From: Pipra filicauda
Lineage: Eukaryota; Chordata; Aves; Passeriformes; Pipridae
Direction of reading: 5' to 3'
DNA: 64,000 nucleotides
Assembly: GCF_003945595.2 (NCBI RefSeq)
Contig: NW_024104443.1
Coordinates: forward strand, 3,348,001 to 3,412,000
Shown here: positions 1 through 13,383 of the stretch, piece by piece
Position numbering within the stretch: position 1 is the first letter of the stretch
Layout: every line of letters starts with the position of its first letter
Notes under the pieces: generated by a model
Seen by the model: the letters and a program-made list of their open reading frames with translations, nothing else
What the model was told of the DNA's origin: nothing
The model's database searches: none
Position numbers and translations under genes: made by a program

Positions 1-676
<676 letters not shown>

Positions 677-3070
677 CTACAAGTTACAGTCTGTAGTCCT
701 TCTCCCTTTTTACTGCGACTGCGGTAGTCTTTGAATAGAATATGTTCAGAAGACAAATGCATAAATATAATTACAGTTACAAATAGAATATATATGTGTG
801 TGTATGTGTGTCACATAAGGGAGTAAATATATGTAATTATCACTGCACAAAACTTGAGGTACAGGTAAGGAGAATGAGACATTTTCATTTAGTGGTGCTA
901 TGAAGTGTTGATGCTGTATCTCTCTCTAACTTCTAAATTCAGATACCCTTTAGACCGCATACATCTTTCCCATCAATATTTAAAAACTGCATCTCAGATA
1001 AGCACCTGTAAATAGTTTGAACATGTGCAGTCAATTCTTATTTTTGATAGCGATTGACTTTGATTGCAAACTCCTCAACTCCTGCTAGATTTGAAGCAAA
1101 GAAATCATTTTATAAAGCATTTAAGTAGTGTAAAAGAGATACATTGTTCATGTAAACATGTTCACAATAGTTTTGAAGAAATATAAAGTGTTAAAAATTC
1201 AAACATTCATATGAGAAATGAGAGTTTTAAAGCATGAACAAAGAACAAACAAAAGCTGGTCAGCCAGTCAGACTTTTGAAAAAAGGTCTTTTCTAACCAC
1301 ATAGTAGATTTTATTTCATTTCAAGCTATATCCTTAGAAATATGAACTGGCATTTTTTAGTACAAGGGGTCATATTACACAGGAAAAAAATAGGGATGGG
1401 CTTATAAATTCTCAGAATGCCAGTGAATGCCCAGACATCATGCAAAATCCAGGCAGCATGAAAAATACAATTATTCAGTTCAAAACCCTAATTTTCCAAG
1501 GGGACTGCTTTGACAATGAAAGACCTGCACATTAAACAATTTTTTTCCTCTTTTTTTCTCCATTAGCTTACAAGTTCCAGTAAGATATGTGACTCGAAAT
1601 AGGAAACTACGAAAAGCTGTTTAACTTAATTATATGGTTAAATTTATCTCCTTCTGTTTCTTCATATGTGCAATTTCCATTAAATATATGTGATTCTTTA
1701 CACATATTTTATTCTCTAATAATTTTCAGTGACAAGGATTTTTAAGAAAAAAATATGGCTTTGCTAAGCCTATAATTAATCAAATTTAGCATGTAGTCAA
1801 GGTACTTAATAGGTCAAGGACAGGCACACAACCAAGTTTATAGGTCTGCCTAATTCTGCACTTGTTGCTACCATTACCTGTACACCCATAAGCAGTGGCA
1901 TCACTGCACTTTAATACTGAGGCAAGAAGATTCATTTGCACACCAGTCATATGGCTGCTGTTTTATCTTGTCACACTCCTAATGCAAGTTAATGCTAACT
2001 GCAATCCTAGACTACCTTAAAATCCCAGCATGTCAGGCCATGGAAAACATGACTTTTAAGTATTGCCAATCCCTATTTGCTAGACCATCTTAGAAAGACG
2101 AGGCTCTGTGCCAATACTATGAACACTTATTCTCCCAAATGTATACTGAATGTTATTCCTCTTACTGTAAATTTCATTTTAGCCTCTGTCAATGTACTGT
2201 AAAAAAAGGTGGATTGGCATTAAATACAATTATTCAAGCATTGTAAAAACACATTTTCCACAGCACTGGTCTCAAGTATGCATAATTAATAGTTAGTTCT
2301 TTCTAAATTTTTCTATCATGGCTTTTGATAGTTGGAATGAATAATGAGATAGGTAATAAAACTTCACTCAAATTCTAAAAAAAAAAAATAAATTAAAAAA
2401 ATCCTGTCTTTAAAATACTCCTTTAAACTTTTCTCTGATTAGAGAAAATTGCAATGCAATTGTTGAATCATATATATATAAGCTTGTTTTAGAAATAACT
2501 AAACTTGCAGAAAATAAAATGTACTAATTCAACATATTTTCTGCCTCTACCATGCCTTTCAATCAACTTTTTGACCACAGTGTGTTAGGTGGAGTGTCTC
2601 TGTACAATATGGTTTCTGTTGCGCAGAAACCTCTGCATTTAGCATGTTATAGCTTTTCACCATCAAAGTACACCCTAGTACAGAAATATCCTTAAAGCCA
2701 CTGTTTGTGTTTACTGTTAGGTGCTCCTAAACATTTAGAAAAACCACACAGCTGTGCTGCACAGCAGATACTTATTTCATAACACTTATCACCAGAATGA
2801 TGCTGGTTAGAGTTCCTTTTTTTGGAAAGTGGAAAAAAAAAAGAGAAAAATAAATCAGCTAGATCTTTCTTTTCTCTTTCTCCATTATATAATCTTAACT
2901 GATCTGAATTTGATTTGGTTTTAACTCCTTGATTTTTTCTAATATTTTCTAAACGTATCAGCTAATGCTTTCTCTAACTGCTGGTAAATGAATTTAAAAC
3001 AATTGTATCTATTACTGTTTCTGTGGTGATGTGGAATACTAGTTTTCAAATGTGCCATTCATAGTGGTTT

Positions 3071-3120
3071 ATCTTTACATATATATAATACATATATATA
3101 TTTGTATATATATAAATTTA
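3071..3120. repeat. AT-rich low-complexity / (TA)n tract
   Basis: Interrupted TATATA runs, a degenerate dinucleotide microsatellite within the first coding intron. Confidence 0.7.
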
Positions 3121-4280
3121 TTATGCTTTTACACCAGTTTATGGTAGAGGTGAACTTGTATTTTTGAATGTATAGTGAAAGGTCAGGCCAGTAACTTCAG
3201 AAGAGATTAAGAATATTCTTCAAGCCATTTTAAAAAAAGAAATTATCTTTTTTGATACATTCTTCTATGTGGCTACATAAGATGAATACACCATATGCTA
3301 AAACATTTTTGTGAGCAATATAAGTAAAAAGCATGTTTATTACTTAAATTTTTTGGCTATGACTTTGTTCATTATTTGCTATGTTAACCATACTCACCTA
3401 CACTAAAAGTATCTAATAAATATCGTTAACAATATTCTAGTATTGCACAAGTTATCCTGAGTGGTAAAAATTAGTATAAATTATTTAAAACATCTGTTCT
3501 GTTTTGTATAGTTGGAAGGCAGTGTGCAGCCTACACTTAAGAAGCTCTGATTACACTTGAACCGACTTAGTGCTAAGAATGAACAAGACACACACATTGG
3601 CATGAATACAAGCTGTAGCTACAGTACCAAAAATTTAGGTGTTTACATAGTCTTGTTATTATATATTGTGTTCAAAGTTCTGTCTTGATAGCGTCATATA
3701 ACAGCTGACAATGTTACTTTGTCATTTGGCATAAAGAACACTAGTGAAAATACACATACGAGACAATTCATCAACATATTTTAAAAAAGGCATCCAAAAA
3801 TGCCTACGTTTCAATATTTCTTTAATATTTAAGTTTTTTCAGTAGCAAGAATAATATTGCTACCTGGTTCACAAATTCACTTCTCTTTAGGAGAAGAGTA
3901 GGCAATTTAGGAAGTCTTTCTCTTTTTGAGATACTTTATAATAGTGTGAGAACTGGAAAAAATGGAAGTGGAGTGGAGGGACAAAGTGGAACAGATAAAA
4001 GGCTTTTATCCGTTATCAATCATTTATCAATGATCTTTAAAACCTTTTTAAGCCCATGTATATAAAGCACTGGGTTTTAAACAATGAATTTCTAAATACT
4101 GGTATGAGGTGCTTTTTTATGCATAGTTTCATATGTATAGCAAAAGGAGTAGTGTGAAGAAAGTACCACAATTATTTCTGAAACCTACAAAAATACCTTA
4201 AAGTCATCCCTTCATATTAGCTGAAAACCCACTAGTCTACTGCACTTGTCTTAGCTGTACGGTTATGATAGTTATTTAAT

Positions 4281-4305
4281 ATTTATTTATTTATTTATTT
4301 ATTTA
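4281..4305. repeat. (TTTA)n microsatellite
   Basis: About six uninterrupted TTTA units with degenerate flanks on both sides. Confidence 0.85.
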
Positions 4306-4965
4306 CTATTTATTTTCAATTTATTTGCCCTCTTAACAGGAATAGCAGTACCAAGAAGTTTCTAAAGCCTGCAGCATTTTTGTATATGAAGAAGCATTAA
4401 TTCTGATGACTTGGTATGCTGTGAGCTAATCAAGATGGTGCTTGGTTAGAAAATACTCACAGTGAAATAGCCAACTTTTAACTTCCTTGATATAAATCGA
4501 GCTTTTTATGCATTTTGGATGAAATTCTAACTAAAGGTGAAACCCATGTGCTAAAGGAAAGGCACTGACAAAGGAGGATTTTTAAAAGGATGCTTTTCCA
4601 CTTCAACTCTAGCTCTTAAATTTTATGGAAACGCCTCTCACATGGCATAGTCATTGCAATATCTGCAAGTGGAGCTGTAAACAGCCTGAAATCAAGTGTG
4701 TGTATCACACACTGTGCTATGTTCCATTTAAAGGGAGCAGAGGAGACTTTCTTGTTTAATTGCTAGTAAGTTCAACTTACTTAAACTATATAAATTAGAA
4801 GGTAATGTTGCCTGGTTGCAAGTACAAATCTTTCATCTGTTGAAATTTAAATTTATCTTTATGGGTTATACTGGCCACTGGTAATAATCTTTATTTAACT
4901 AAATTTGTAACAACAATACTTCTGATAGATGTTAAGGGATCAGTGAAGAAACAGTCACCATGTGG

Positions 4966-4967
<2 letters not shown>

Positions 4968-4998
<31 letters not shown>

Positions 4999-5046
4999 AT
5001 AGGAGTTGGTTTCGGATTAGTTTAGTTTAGTTTAGGTTTAGGTTTA
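4968..5046. repeat. Poly-T (30) followed by TTTAG/TTTAGG units
   Basis: Thirty consecutive T residues end at 4997. After 18 bases of ordinary sequence, TTAG, TTTAG, TTTAG and two TTTAGG units run from about 5016 to 5046. On the minus strand this looks like an A-tailed insertion with a CCTAAA-like stretch before the tail, but no known retroposon body is recognisable. Confidence 0.7.
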
Positions 5047-5514
5047 ATTCAGGTCCTTCTAGTAATTTTTCTGAAATCTCACATAATATGAGAGGCTGAA
5101 CCATAACATCACTCCATATTTGCCACTAATAGTCACAGCATGCGTGCTAACATTTTATGTTTTCAAAGTAGCAGTCCTGTGATCTTTCAAGCAATTCAGT
5201 CCAGACAGTGTCAAAATATCAGTGCTCTCCTTACTTCTTCCTATTCTGATTATGAAGATATATAGCTGCTGACACAGAAAAATGAGAGAAACAGGGAATT
5301 TGCACATAGTCCTTTCCATATACATTTCCTGCCATTAAACATGTGAAAAACAGGGACCACTGATGCACAGAAATATCCGATAGTGGCACTACCCCATCAA
5401 AAAAAAATTTATTCTGTTTGTCCTTATTTCATCTGGAATGTCTAAATTTCTGATGTAGGGACTAGAGTAGGCATGGTAGATACAATGTATGTGACAAATA
5501 CCAGATACTACATG

Positions 5515-6042
5515 AGCACCTCAAGTAGTGCTGTGTCCAGTTCTGGGCCCCTCAGTTCAGGAAGGATATTGAGGTGCTGGAACAGGTCCAGAGAAGAGCA
5601 ACAAGGCTGGGGAAGGGACTCAAGCACAAGTCCTATGAAGAGAGGCTGAGGGAGCTGGGGTTGTTCAGCCTGGAGAAGAGGAGGCTCAGGGGAGACCTCA
5701 TCAGTCTCTACAACTCCCTGAAAGGAGGTTGTAGCCAGGTGAGGGTTGGTCTCTTTTCCCAGGCAACTATCAGCAAGACAAGAGGGCATGCTCTTAAGTT
5801 GTGCCAGGGGAGGTTTAGGTTAGATATTAGAAATCATTTCTTTACAAAGAGGGTAATCAGACATTGGAATGGGCTGCCCAGGGAAGTAGTGGATTCTCCA
5901 TCCCTGGAGGTTTTTAAGAAGAGACTGGATGTGGCACTTAGTGCCATGGTCTAGTAACCACGGCGGTGTTGGATCAAGGGTTGGACTTGATCAAGGGTCG
6001 GAGGTCCCTTCCAACCCAACTGATTCTATGATTCTGTGATTC
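5515..6042 (+). mobile_element. CR1 LINE, 5'-truncated 3' end with ORF2 tail
   Basis: This is a 5'-truncated copy of a chicken-repeat-1 (CR1) non-LTR retrotransposon in sense orientation, antisense to MEF2C. The frame at 5574-5954 is open for 126 residues and carries the CR1 ORF2 C-terminal signature: [20 protein letters not shown] early, then [20 protein letters not shown] near the end. The 3' UTR has the typical GGTCCCTTCCAACCCAACTG block and ends in ATTCTATG/ATTCTGTG octamers. The endonuclease and most of the reverse transcriptase are missing, so it cannot move on its own. The intact remaining frame suggests a relatively young copy. Confidence 0.95.
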
Positions 6043-7030
6043 AATTTACCTAAATTCAAACATAAGTTATGTTCGTAAACAAAGCCATGTGTAATCCAAG
6101 GGGCTCTTCACTAAAATGTCACTAAAAGGCACCTAAACCTATCCTGTTGAAGCCCCAAGTAACTACTGGAGAGGCAATTGCTCTTGTCATGTTCTTTCTT
6201 CCCTTTCCTCTTATTTGATTTTTGCTTAGCTGTTTGTCACATGAAGAAGTCTGACTGCAACAACCTTTACAATAATCCTCAATGGGACTGGGAAACAGTT
6301 CCAGTGCAGGATTCATTCTGGACAAACCTTCCTTTATGCAAAAGCTGGCCATGCCATATTAAATGGAAGACCCTTTAAAGAGCAGTGAAGGACTTTGATC
6401 AGACTGCTTCCATGTCCTTATAACCCTCCAGCATAACTTACAGGATGAGATAGCAGTAATTTATGCTGGTAAAAGAACAATTGTCCCGGAAAGCCTGAAG
6501 CATATTGAGCTATGAGTTGCTGAATAGTCCAGACAAAGAGGAGTTCTAAGAGGATGCCCTAAAATTGCAACCATAACAAATAAAATGTTCATGATTAACT
6601 CATATAAAAAAGAAGGTTTTGTTTGTTACACCACATTTTTAGAATCTTTGTGCATAAATAGCGGATGAAATACTTAAAATAGTAATACTATTCAGTCTGC
6701 CCAAATCCAGTACATGTTGGTGGATCTCTCTTATGAGTTTTTCCCTTGTAAGAAAAGAGAGCAGAGATAATTGAAAGATTTCTTAATTAACAGATATACA
6801 GCAAGTCAGAAATTAGTAGGTTAGCCAGTATCAATATGCTTCCCATTTTAACTTACAAATTAAGATCTAAAACCAAACAGGGTCAAACTTCTGATACTTC
6901 ATTTCCTTTTGTTGAATCAGAGAGATAAGATTAAGTTCATTATAGACAGATCTACAGATATGTACATATTTTAGTCAAAAAAAATCATCTTAGAAACACA
7001 GTAGCTAACACAATACACAAAAAAGTTGAC

Positions 7031-7055
7031 TTTTTTTTTTTTTTTTTTTTTTTTT
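7031..7055. repeat. Poly-T tract (25)
   Basis: Twenty-five consecutive T residues inside the first coding intron with no recognisable retroposon body alongside. Confidence 0.9.
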
Positions 7056-8400
7056 GGTATGCTATCACCAGTTCTGGCAGGTACAAATAGATGTTTATTG
7101 TAAAAAACATGTTTACTAGATCTGTACTGCTAAAATGTTCATAAGGTAAAGGTCAAAGAATATTTCATTCCCTGCTGAGCAAATGGTCAGGAAGCACATT
7201 TGTCTGCATTTCCTGTCATAACAGGAAGAGTGTAACTTCTTCCTCTCCACAATGGCTTCAGTTCTGCTTCCCACCTCCAGCTCTTTCTTCCCCAGGGCTT
7301 TCCAAACCATTCCTTGCAAGACAGCAAGGCTGTTGCCTGTGTCAACACTATTTTTCAGCTCTACTATGTTGGCAGATCTTTCATTTACCACTGCACTCTC
7401 TTTACTTAGCCTTCTTGCTCACATTTCAAATTAAAAGTAATTTGACCTAAATATTTACCTTATGCTAATTCACTCTAAATTATGCTCAGAACACACATTT
7501 GTAATACAAGCACATTTAAACCTTAAATATAATGCATTCTAGAAATTCACAATTCAGTTCAGCAGCATTTTTAAAACTTTACTTCTCAGGTAGTCTGGCT
7601 TAACATGAAAAGTGCTGCCAGAATTGTACAGATCACAAGAAATTAGGAGTCACGAAAACTTGGGGTGTAATTCTTTGCTTACAGAAACATTACCTCTGAA
7701 AAACCGGGGCCAAGGCTTAACCTTAATGTTACATTCCAAGCATATGTCTCAGTGCAATTTAATATAAGCAAGGGAAGGAATTAAAATACATGAAAGATAA
7801 ATGTGATGTTTAAGACAAAGGTTCATTGAACAAAATTATGCTTAGTTGCATAGTCAAGCAGTTATGCTTTCATATGATAACATTTGCCTGGGGGAAAAAA
7901 AATAAAATCTCATATACTGGATAAAATTAAGACACCCCATGAGGGAATACTGAGAATATAAGGAGATTGGTGGAAAAAACTTTTCTATCCAACTTGTGCT
8001 CATGTTAGCAGTAATACTCAAGGTTCTGTACTATTTCTACAGGGGAGCTTCTGATTTAGACGATAGTCTCTTACCCTTTCCTTTTAAATAGAACTGAAAC
8101 ACAGATATAAATAGATACATGGGGCTGAAATTAATTTTGAAACTAGCAGCATTAGGTATCTAAGTCAGTAGAACAAATCTAGGTCTTCCTGCAAATGGTC
8201 ATTTCCCTCTAGGATATTATTCCACTGCCCCATAACCTCACTTTACTTATCTGCTTTGATTTGCTCTCTATTGAGCTGATAACTTCAGTAAGTCTTGGTT
8301 TACAGCTTTACAGATTTGCTGAAATCAAAGACTGGTAAAAAGTTTGTACATGAAAAAGTTACACAGCAAGTGTTTGTTGCTGTTATACCCCACTGAATTC

Positions 8401-8413
8401 CACACACACACAC
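8401..8413. repeat. Short (CA)n microsatellite
   Basis: Six CA units in unique intronic sequence. Confidence 0.8.
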
Positions 8414-11045
8414 GATACTTTAAAAAGGGTGGACCACTGTTTAGGCACCTTCATATTAAAGTGCACAGTTCCTATGGTATTTAATAACAAGGTCCCAGCT
8501 GCTCATTACAAAATTGAAAGAAGTGTTTTGAATGGTGTGCAGAATCATTAGTCAGGTCAATTCAGTTTTAACTGTGAACCTTCACAAAAAGGAAAAAACT
8601 GCGGAACTAATGAGTAAGATGATCAGAGGGACAAAAAATGGTGAGATCTCACATTTCTTAATACTAACTGCAAAAAAAGGGGGATTAAAAGCAAGAGGGT
8701 TTACCAGAATTGATACCAGAATATTATCAAGTCAATATACCCTCATTCCTGGGTCAATGTACCTCTGGATTTAGCCCACAGTCCATGGATTTAATGAGAT
8801 ATTTTGTTAGTGACCTTGTTTAACAGTAATACCATATCATTTATGTCATTACAACTATTTATTTTAGACCTGGACAGCCCTGCCTGGATGGCTGCAAAGA
8901 GAGTTTCAGATGATCCCAGACTAAAGCAGACCATGAAAGGCTCTCATTAAAACAACAAAATGTTACAAACGGATTAAAACCAGAAAAAATTCAAGGACTT
9001 TTCTGAGGCAGATGAATGCAATTGTTCCTTCATGTCTTGACCATAATAAAGGTAGTTATATTATTTCTTTCAAATAAGAAACCAAAGGAAAATAAAGTTC
9101 ACACATTTTTCCTTGTTTTTCTTCTTTTTTTTTTTAACCAACCTAGAAGTCTTCATAGAAGGATTCTCCAATCTGCTTGATTGAAATTTCTGCAGAAAGA
9201 ACTTGTAGTAGTCAGGAGCTTCTAGCATGAGATATCAATGCTAATATTTTTGGCTATTGATCCTATTGGTGGTGCAACTAATACCATGTGAGCTGGTATT
9301 ATTCCTCTAGCTCTGACAATTATTCATACTCCTTTTACCTGTGGCAAAAAGTAGCGTGAAAGGGAATGTTTCAGATTGGCTTTTTTAAACTTTCACAACC
9401 AAAGAAAATTTGTGATCACTCATAGAAGACTCAAACATTCTTGCCACCTTTGTCACCACACAGTAATTACGAGGGCTAGAAAAATACAGCCAACTTGCAG
9501 TCCACATGAAACAACATTTAATTAATGGCTTCTCCTAATTAAAAGCCTGAATTCTGCAATCACTGAAGTAAATGACAGAGCTTTTATGCAGGTCAGGGTA
9601 AAAGGACTGGGCCTCTAATGACTAGGTTGCAGTAGTTTCCCTTTAACTTATCCCAAAATGTCAAAGTTTCAAATAGTTTTTGGAAAATTGCACATTGTAT
9701 CCCCATATTGCACATTTCTGTGAGATTTGCAGCCAGATATCTTACTCTGGACAGTTTCAACTTACATTTATTACCAGTAAGTGGTAATAAGTACACAAAG
9801 TGTACTGAAGTACACAAATCCAACCAATTAGACTTGCTCAGAAAAAATCCTCTTGAAGAGAGGTCAGCACTATTTTTGTCCTTCCCAATCCAGTCATACA
9901 GCACTTTGAACAGCAGGGGAGTCTCCTACTATATCAGACAGTAGTGTGGAGGAAAACAGCTGATATACTGACAGAATAAGTACACCATTCAATGGTTGAC
10001 GTAGAGAGCTTGTCAGGACACTGGGCAAGTGAGTGGGAAAGCAAGGACAGAAACCACCTTCCCCAGGTCTTGTAACAACTTAAACCTTTTTTCAGAAATT
10101 CTGCTTTCCAAATAGATTCACCTTTGCACTGGGAGAGAATAATTAAACTATTGCTATATCTCTTCATTTGATATGTGTTCCATGTATTTTTCCCTGCATG
10201 TGCTGTCCTGCAGAGAATTTACGTGCTTCAGAACAGCTGAGGATGCACCATCCAGGTATATCATATTTCCATCTAACAAACCTTGTGTCATGAAACCAGA
10301 CTGCATATGAATATAAGCAACAATAAGGCAGTTTCAAGTCAACTGATTTGCTGCTGTTCTTGCAAACACGTTTTCATGAAGTAGAAAGAAAAATTTTCCA
10401 CCTGTAAATGGCACTACAAATAGGCTTTGAGGAACTGTGCTTGAGCTGGTATCTTAGTTGTATTAATTGAAAACTTTTAATCTTTTTTTTTCTTTCCAGT
10501 GCAACCTTTTAATCTTTTTCAGTATATATTAATACAATCAAATAAAAAGACAATATAGCAAAATAAACAAGGTAATCTTCTAAGATTACTGGAAGTGTAC
10601 AAGTTAGAAAACAAATAAACTGATGCTGCTATGCTGAAGCAGCAATACCGCATGGGATACATTATATTTTAAGAACCAGAGAGGCTTGTGAAAGAGTACA
10701 TCTCATACAAATAGTTAAAAGATCAATCAGCTATTACTGAAAATCCAGTTGTATTTAATCATATATATATGGTCACTATTAAAAAGCCTGATCCCACAGT
10801 CCAAATGAATCAATGGAAATCTTTTCATTGGCTTCACTGAGATCTAAATCAGGACACTAAATGCAAAGAGGATAAAACCAGTAAAACACTTTTAAAATTG
10901 TCATACAATATATTAGTAGAAATAAGAAATGGAATCAAGTCAGGCTTACTATGTGGTGCATAATGCAAATCTATACCTCTAGCCTCACAGAGGCTGATCA
11001 CCATCATAGATATTAGCAAATTAAATTTGCTAATTAAATTGAATT

Positions 11046-11426
11046 TGATTCAACCTGGAAAACAGAAGGCTTGGGGTGACGCAAGTGCAGCCTTTCAGTA
11101 CCTGAAGGCAGCCTACAAGAAAGATGGAGAGGGACTGTTTACAAGAGCATGGAGTGACAGGACAAGTGGGAATGTAGTCAAATTAAAAGAAAGTAGGTTT
11201 AGATCAAATATTAGGAAGAAAATGTTTATTGTGAGGATGGTGAGGCACTGGAACAGCTTGCCCAGAGAAGCTGTGGATGTCCCATCCCTGAGGTGTTCAA
11301 GGCCAGGCTGGATGGGGCTTTGAGCAACCTGGTCCAGTGGAAGTTGTCCCTGTCCATGACAGAAGGGTTGTAACTAGAAGATCTTTAAGGTCCCTTCCAA
11401 CCCAAATCATTCTATAATTCTATGTG
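11046..11426 (+). mobile_element. CR1 LINE fragment, older 3' end
   Basis: A second 5'-truncated CR1 in the same orientation as the first. The frame at 11027-11323 retains the ORF2 tail (TRAWSDRTSGNVV, then VRHWNSLPREAVDVPSL), after which the frame is lost near the expected end, where CR1 ORF2 would read on through the KARLD-like segment. The 3' UTR holds GGTCCCTTCCAACCCAAATC and the ATTCTATA ATTCTATG tail. Its sequence differs from the copy at 5515, so it belongs to another CR1 subfamily and appears older. Confidence 0.93.
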
Positions 11427-13188
11427 TCTGTGAAATGCTAGCAAGATAAACACTTTCTGCACTATCACTACAGTTGTTATTTCTCTAGCGTTACAGTTTT
11501 ATTCATAATCATTAGTTCTGAAAGCTGGTGCTGGAATTCTTGAAACTGTACTGTGCATGACTTGAAAGACTAGACTTTTTAAAAGTAAATTATCTTTAGT
11601 AAGATATCTCTTTGGCAAAACTGGGGCTAAGGTCTCTGTAAATGCTTTATTTGAGTAAGCAAGTTGACATTGAAGCTATTGTATGAACTAATGTTACTAA
11701 TGGCAAAATTTTGTAGTATCATTTACAAAACAATTCAGATTCCCTTCAAAAAGAAACCAGGGTAGCATGGGCAAGTTTCAAACAGCTAGTGACTTAACAT
11801 TTAATGATAAATTCAATTCAATATTTCAAATCCAATTTAAACTTCAAGCTATCAGCCAATTAAAATAAACATGATGATAGTTTTATATTGCTAGAATTAC
11901 TGCTTTTTGGCTTGTCCCACAGGAACTGGCAACCTTTAGGGAAAACACAAAATGTATCATTTTGCTTTTACATATGATTTTCCCCCATGAAGAACACAAG
12001 TGACTACTAACACTACAAAATTTAAAAATTCTTGGGAAGCATGTTTAAAGACTACAATTTGTTGTTATGCCTAGGATGAGTTTTTTACAGCTTTACAAAA
12101 TCCTCTAAGCTTCTTAAAAAACAACCTGAATATATAAAGAATTTTATACATCAAATGAATAGAACTACCATATTAACAGTAACTGGGTATCAAGCTCTTA
12201 AAATCAGCTACTGAAGATTATTCCTAAATTGCAGCCAGGTGTATGAAGAACATTAATCATAGTGTCAAATAATTATATGGAGAGTTTCTCACAATTGTGA
12301 ATCTCCAGTTTCAACAAAACATCTATCCATTTACTTCAAATGTAAACAGCAGTATTTTCACTGATTTTATTTAAAGATGTCAATTGCTAAATTTTATTTT
12401 TGTGAAAACAGGAAAGCAGATTCTCTAATTTATGGCCATGATCTAACTAGCAGAGACAGTGTTGATAATACGCGACAGTGACTCAGCCATTTTATCTAAA
12501 GGAGAGGTAATAATTAGTTAGCCGGTCCTGCTGGACCTAGCATCAGAGATGGTCACTTGGCTTAATAACTACAACATGTTAATATTATTCTATATGAATT
12601 TTAGAATATGTGAGGGTACCTAAATTATTTTTAAAATTCAGACAGGAAAAGATGAGATTTTTTTTATGATGCAGTGTCATTTTTATATGAAGGAGGTAAA
12701 AATAAAAACACTGCAAAGGTGTAGAAACATAAATAGTTGGGAGCTCTGTATTTAAATGCAAGTCCTCATATCATAATAACTCATAACAGTTCACAAAATA
12801 CAGTACAAAAAGTCTGCATTCTGTAACAACTCACAGATGTGCTTAACAATGTATATTCCAGACTGAAAGTCAAAGTAAGTGTGGAGGGGGCCCAAAGTAG
12901 AGCATAAATATCAGACTTTGTAGAACCAAGACCTGAAGTAATAAATTACTAACTATGCATGTTACTAACTTGAAAACGCTGTGTGTGAGGTTTCTGGTCA
13001 TTTATAAAATGACCTATCAACAAATATTTGTTGATGGCTTTTTCTTTGATGGCCTTACATACATTGTGTATATACATACATATATGTAGGTAAATGCATA
13101 GGCACACAAAATTATCAACTTTTTATCACTTTTGATAATGTCACCTTATAAATATATGATGATCAAATGTGGTATGTTTGCAACTCAC

Positions 13189-13242
13189 CTGTCTGTTACG
13201 TTCATCCATAATCCTTGTAATCTGAATCTTTTTTCTCCCCAT
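13189..13242 (-). CDS. MEF2C: MEF2C coding exon 1 (residues 1-18, start codon)
   Basis: Read on the minus strand, these 54 nt encode MGRKKIQITRIMDERNRQ, the invariant N-terminus of vertebrate MEF2 proteins, whose basic residues contact the DNA minor groove. The ATG is at 13242-13240 with A at -3 and G at +4, a good Kozak context. The exon ends CAGACAG followed by the donor GTGAGT. It stops in phase 0, so it joins in frame to the exon at 443-646 across a 12.5-kb intron. It is too short to appear as an open reading frame and was found by searching for the expected peptide. This exon alone cannot separate MEF2 paralogues; pairing with exon 2 supports MEF2C. Confidence 0.96.
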
Positions 13243-13383
13243 AGTCCCCGTTTTTTTTTCTCTCCTTCTTCCTTAAAATTACGTATTTTTCCCTTCTCTT
13301 TTCTTCCTCTTTCCTGTTTCCTCAAAACAAACCTCTTTCTTCAGCACTTGCTCTACTCAGTTCACAGTCCTCTGCATCCGTTC
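13243..13383 (-). other. MEF2C: MEF2C 5' UTR portion of the start-codon exon
   Basis: Upstream of the ATG the minus strand is purine-rich (GGAAGAAGG, GGAAAGAGGAAG and similar) for about 140 nt. It is preceded by a pyrimidine tract and TTTAGCAG, a convincing splice acceptor, so the exon probably starts at 13383 (or 13386 if the first AG is used). This fits the known MEF2C organisation, in which the start codon lies in an internal exon spliced to alternative distal non-coding first exons. An upstream ORF lies near the 5' end. An opposite-strand open frame across this segment is incidental. Confidence 0.75.
13357..13377 (-). promoter_or_regulatory. Short upstream ORF (6 codons) in the MEF2C 5' UTR
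   Basis: Just inside the inferred exon start is ATG CAG AGG ACT GTG AAC TGA, encoding MQRTVN. It ends about 114 nt before the main ATG, in a different frame. Because it is in the exon carrying the coding start, every distal-promoter transcript spliced to this exon would contain it. Short uORFs commonly reduce or condition translation of the main ORF; whether this one does is inference. Its start context (A at -3, since CGG precedes the ATG, is not met; C is at -3 and C at +4) is weak, which would allow leaky scanning. Confidence 0.5.

Noticed and set aside
5016..5046. Interstitial telomere repeat
   Set aside because: Units are TTTAG and TTTAGG, not the vertebrate TTAGGG, and very few.
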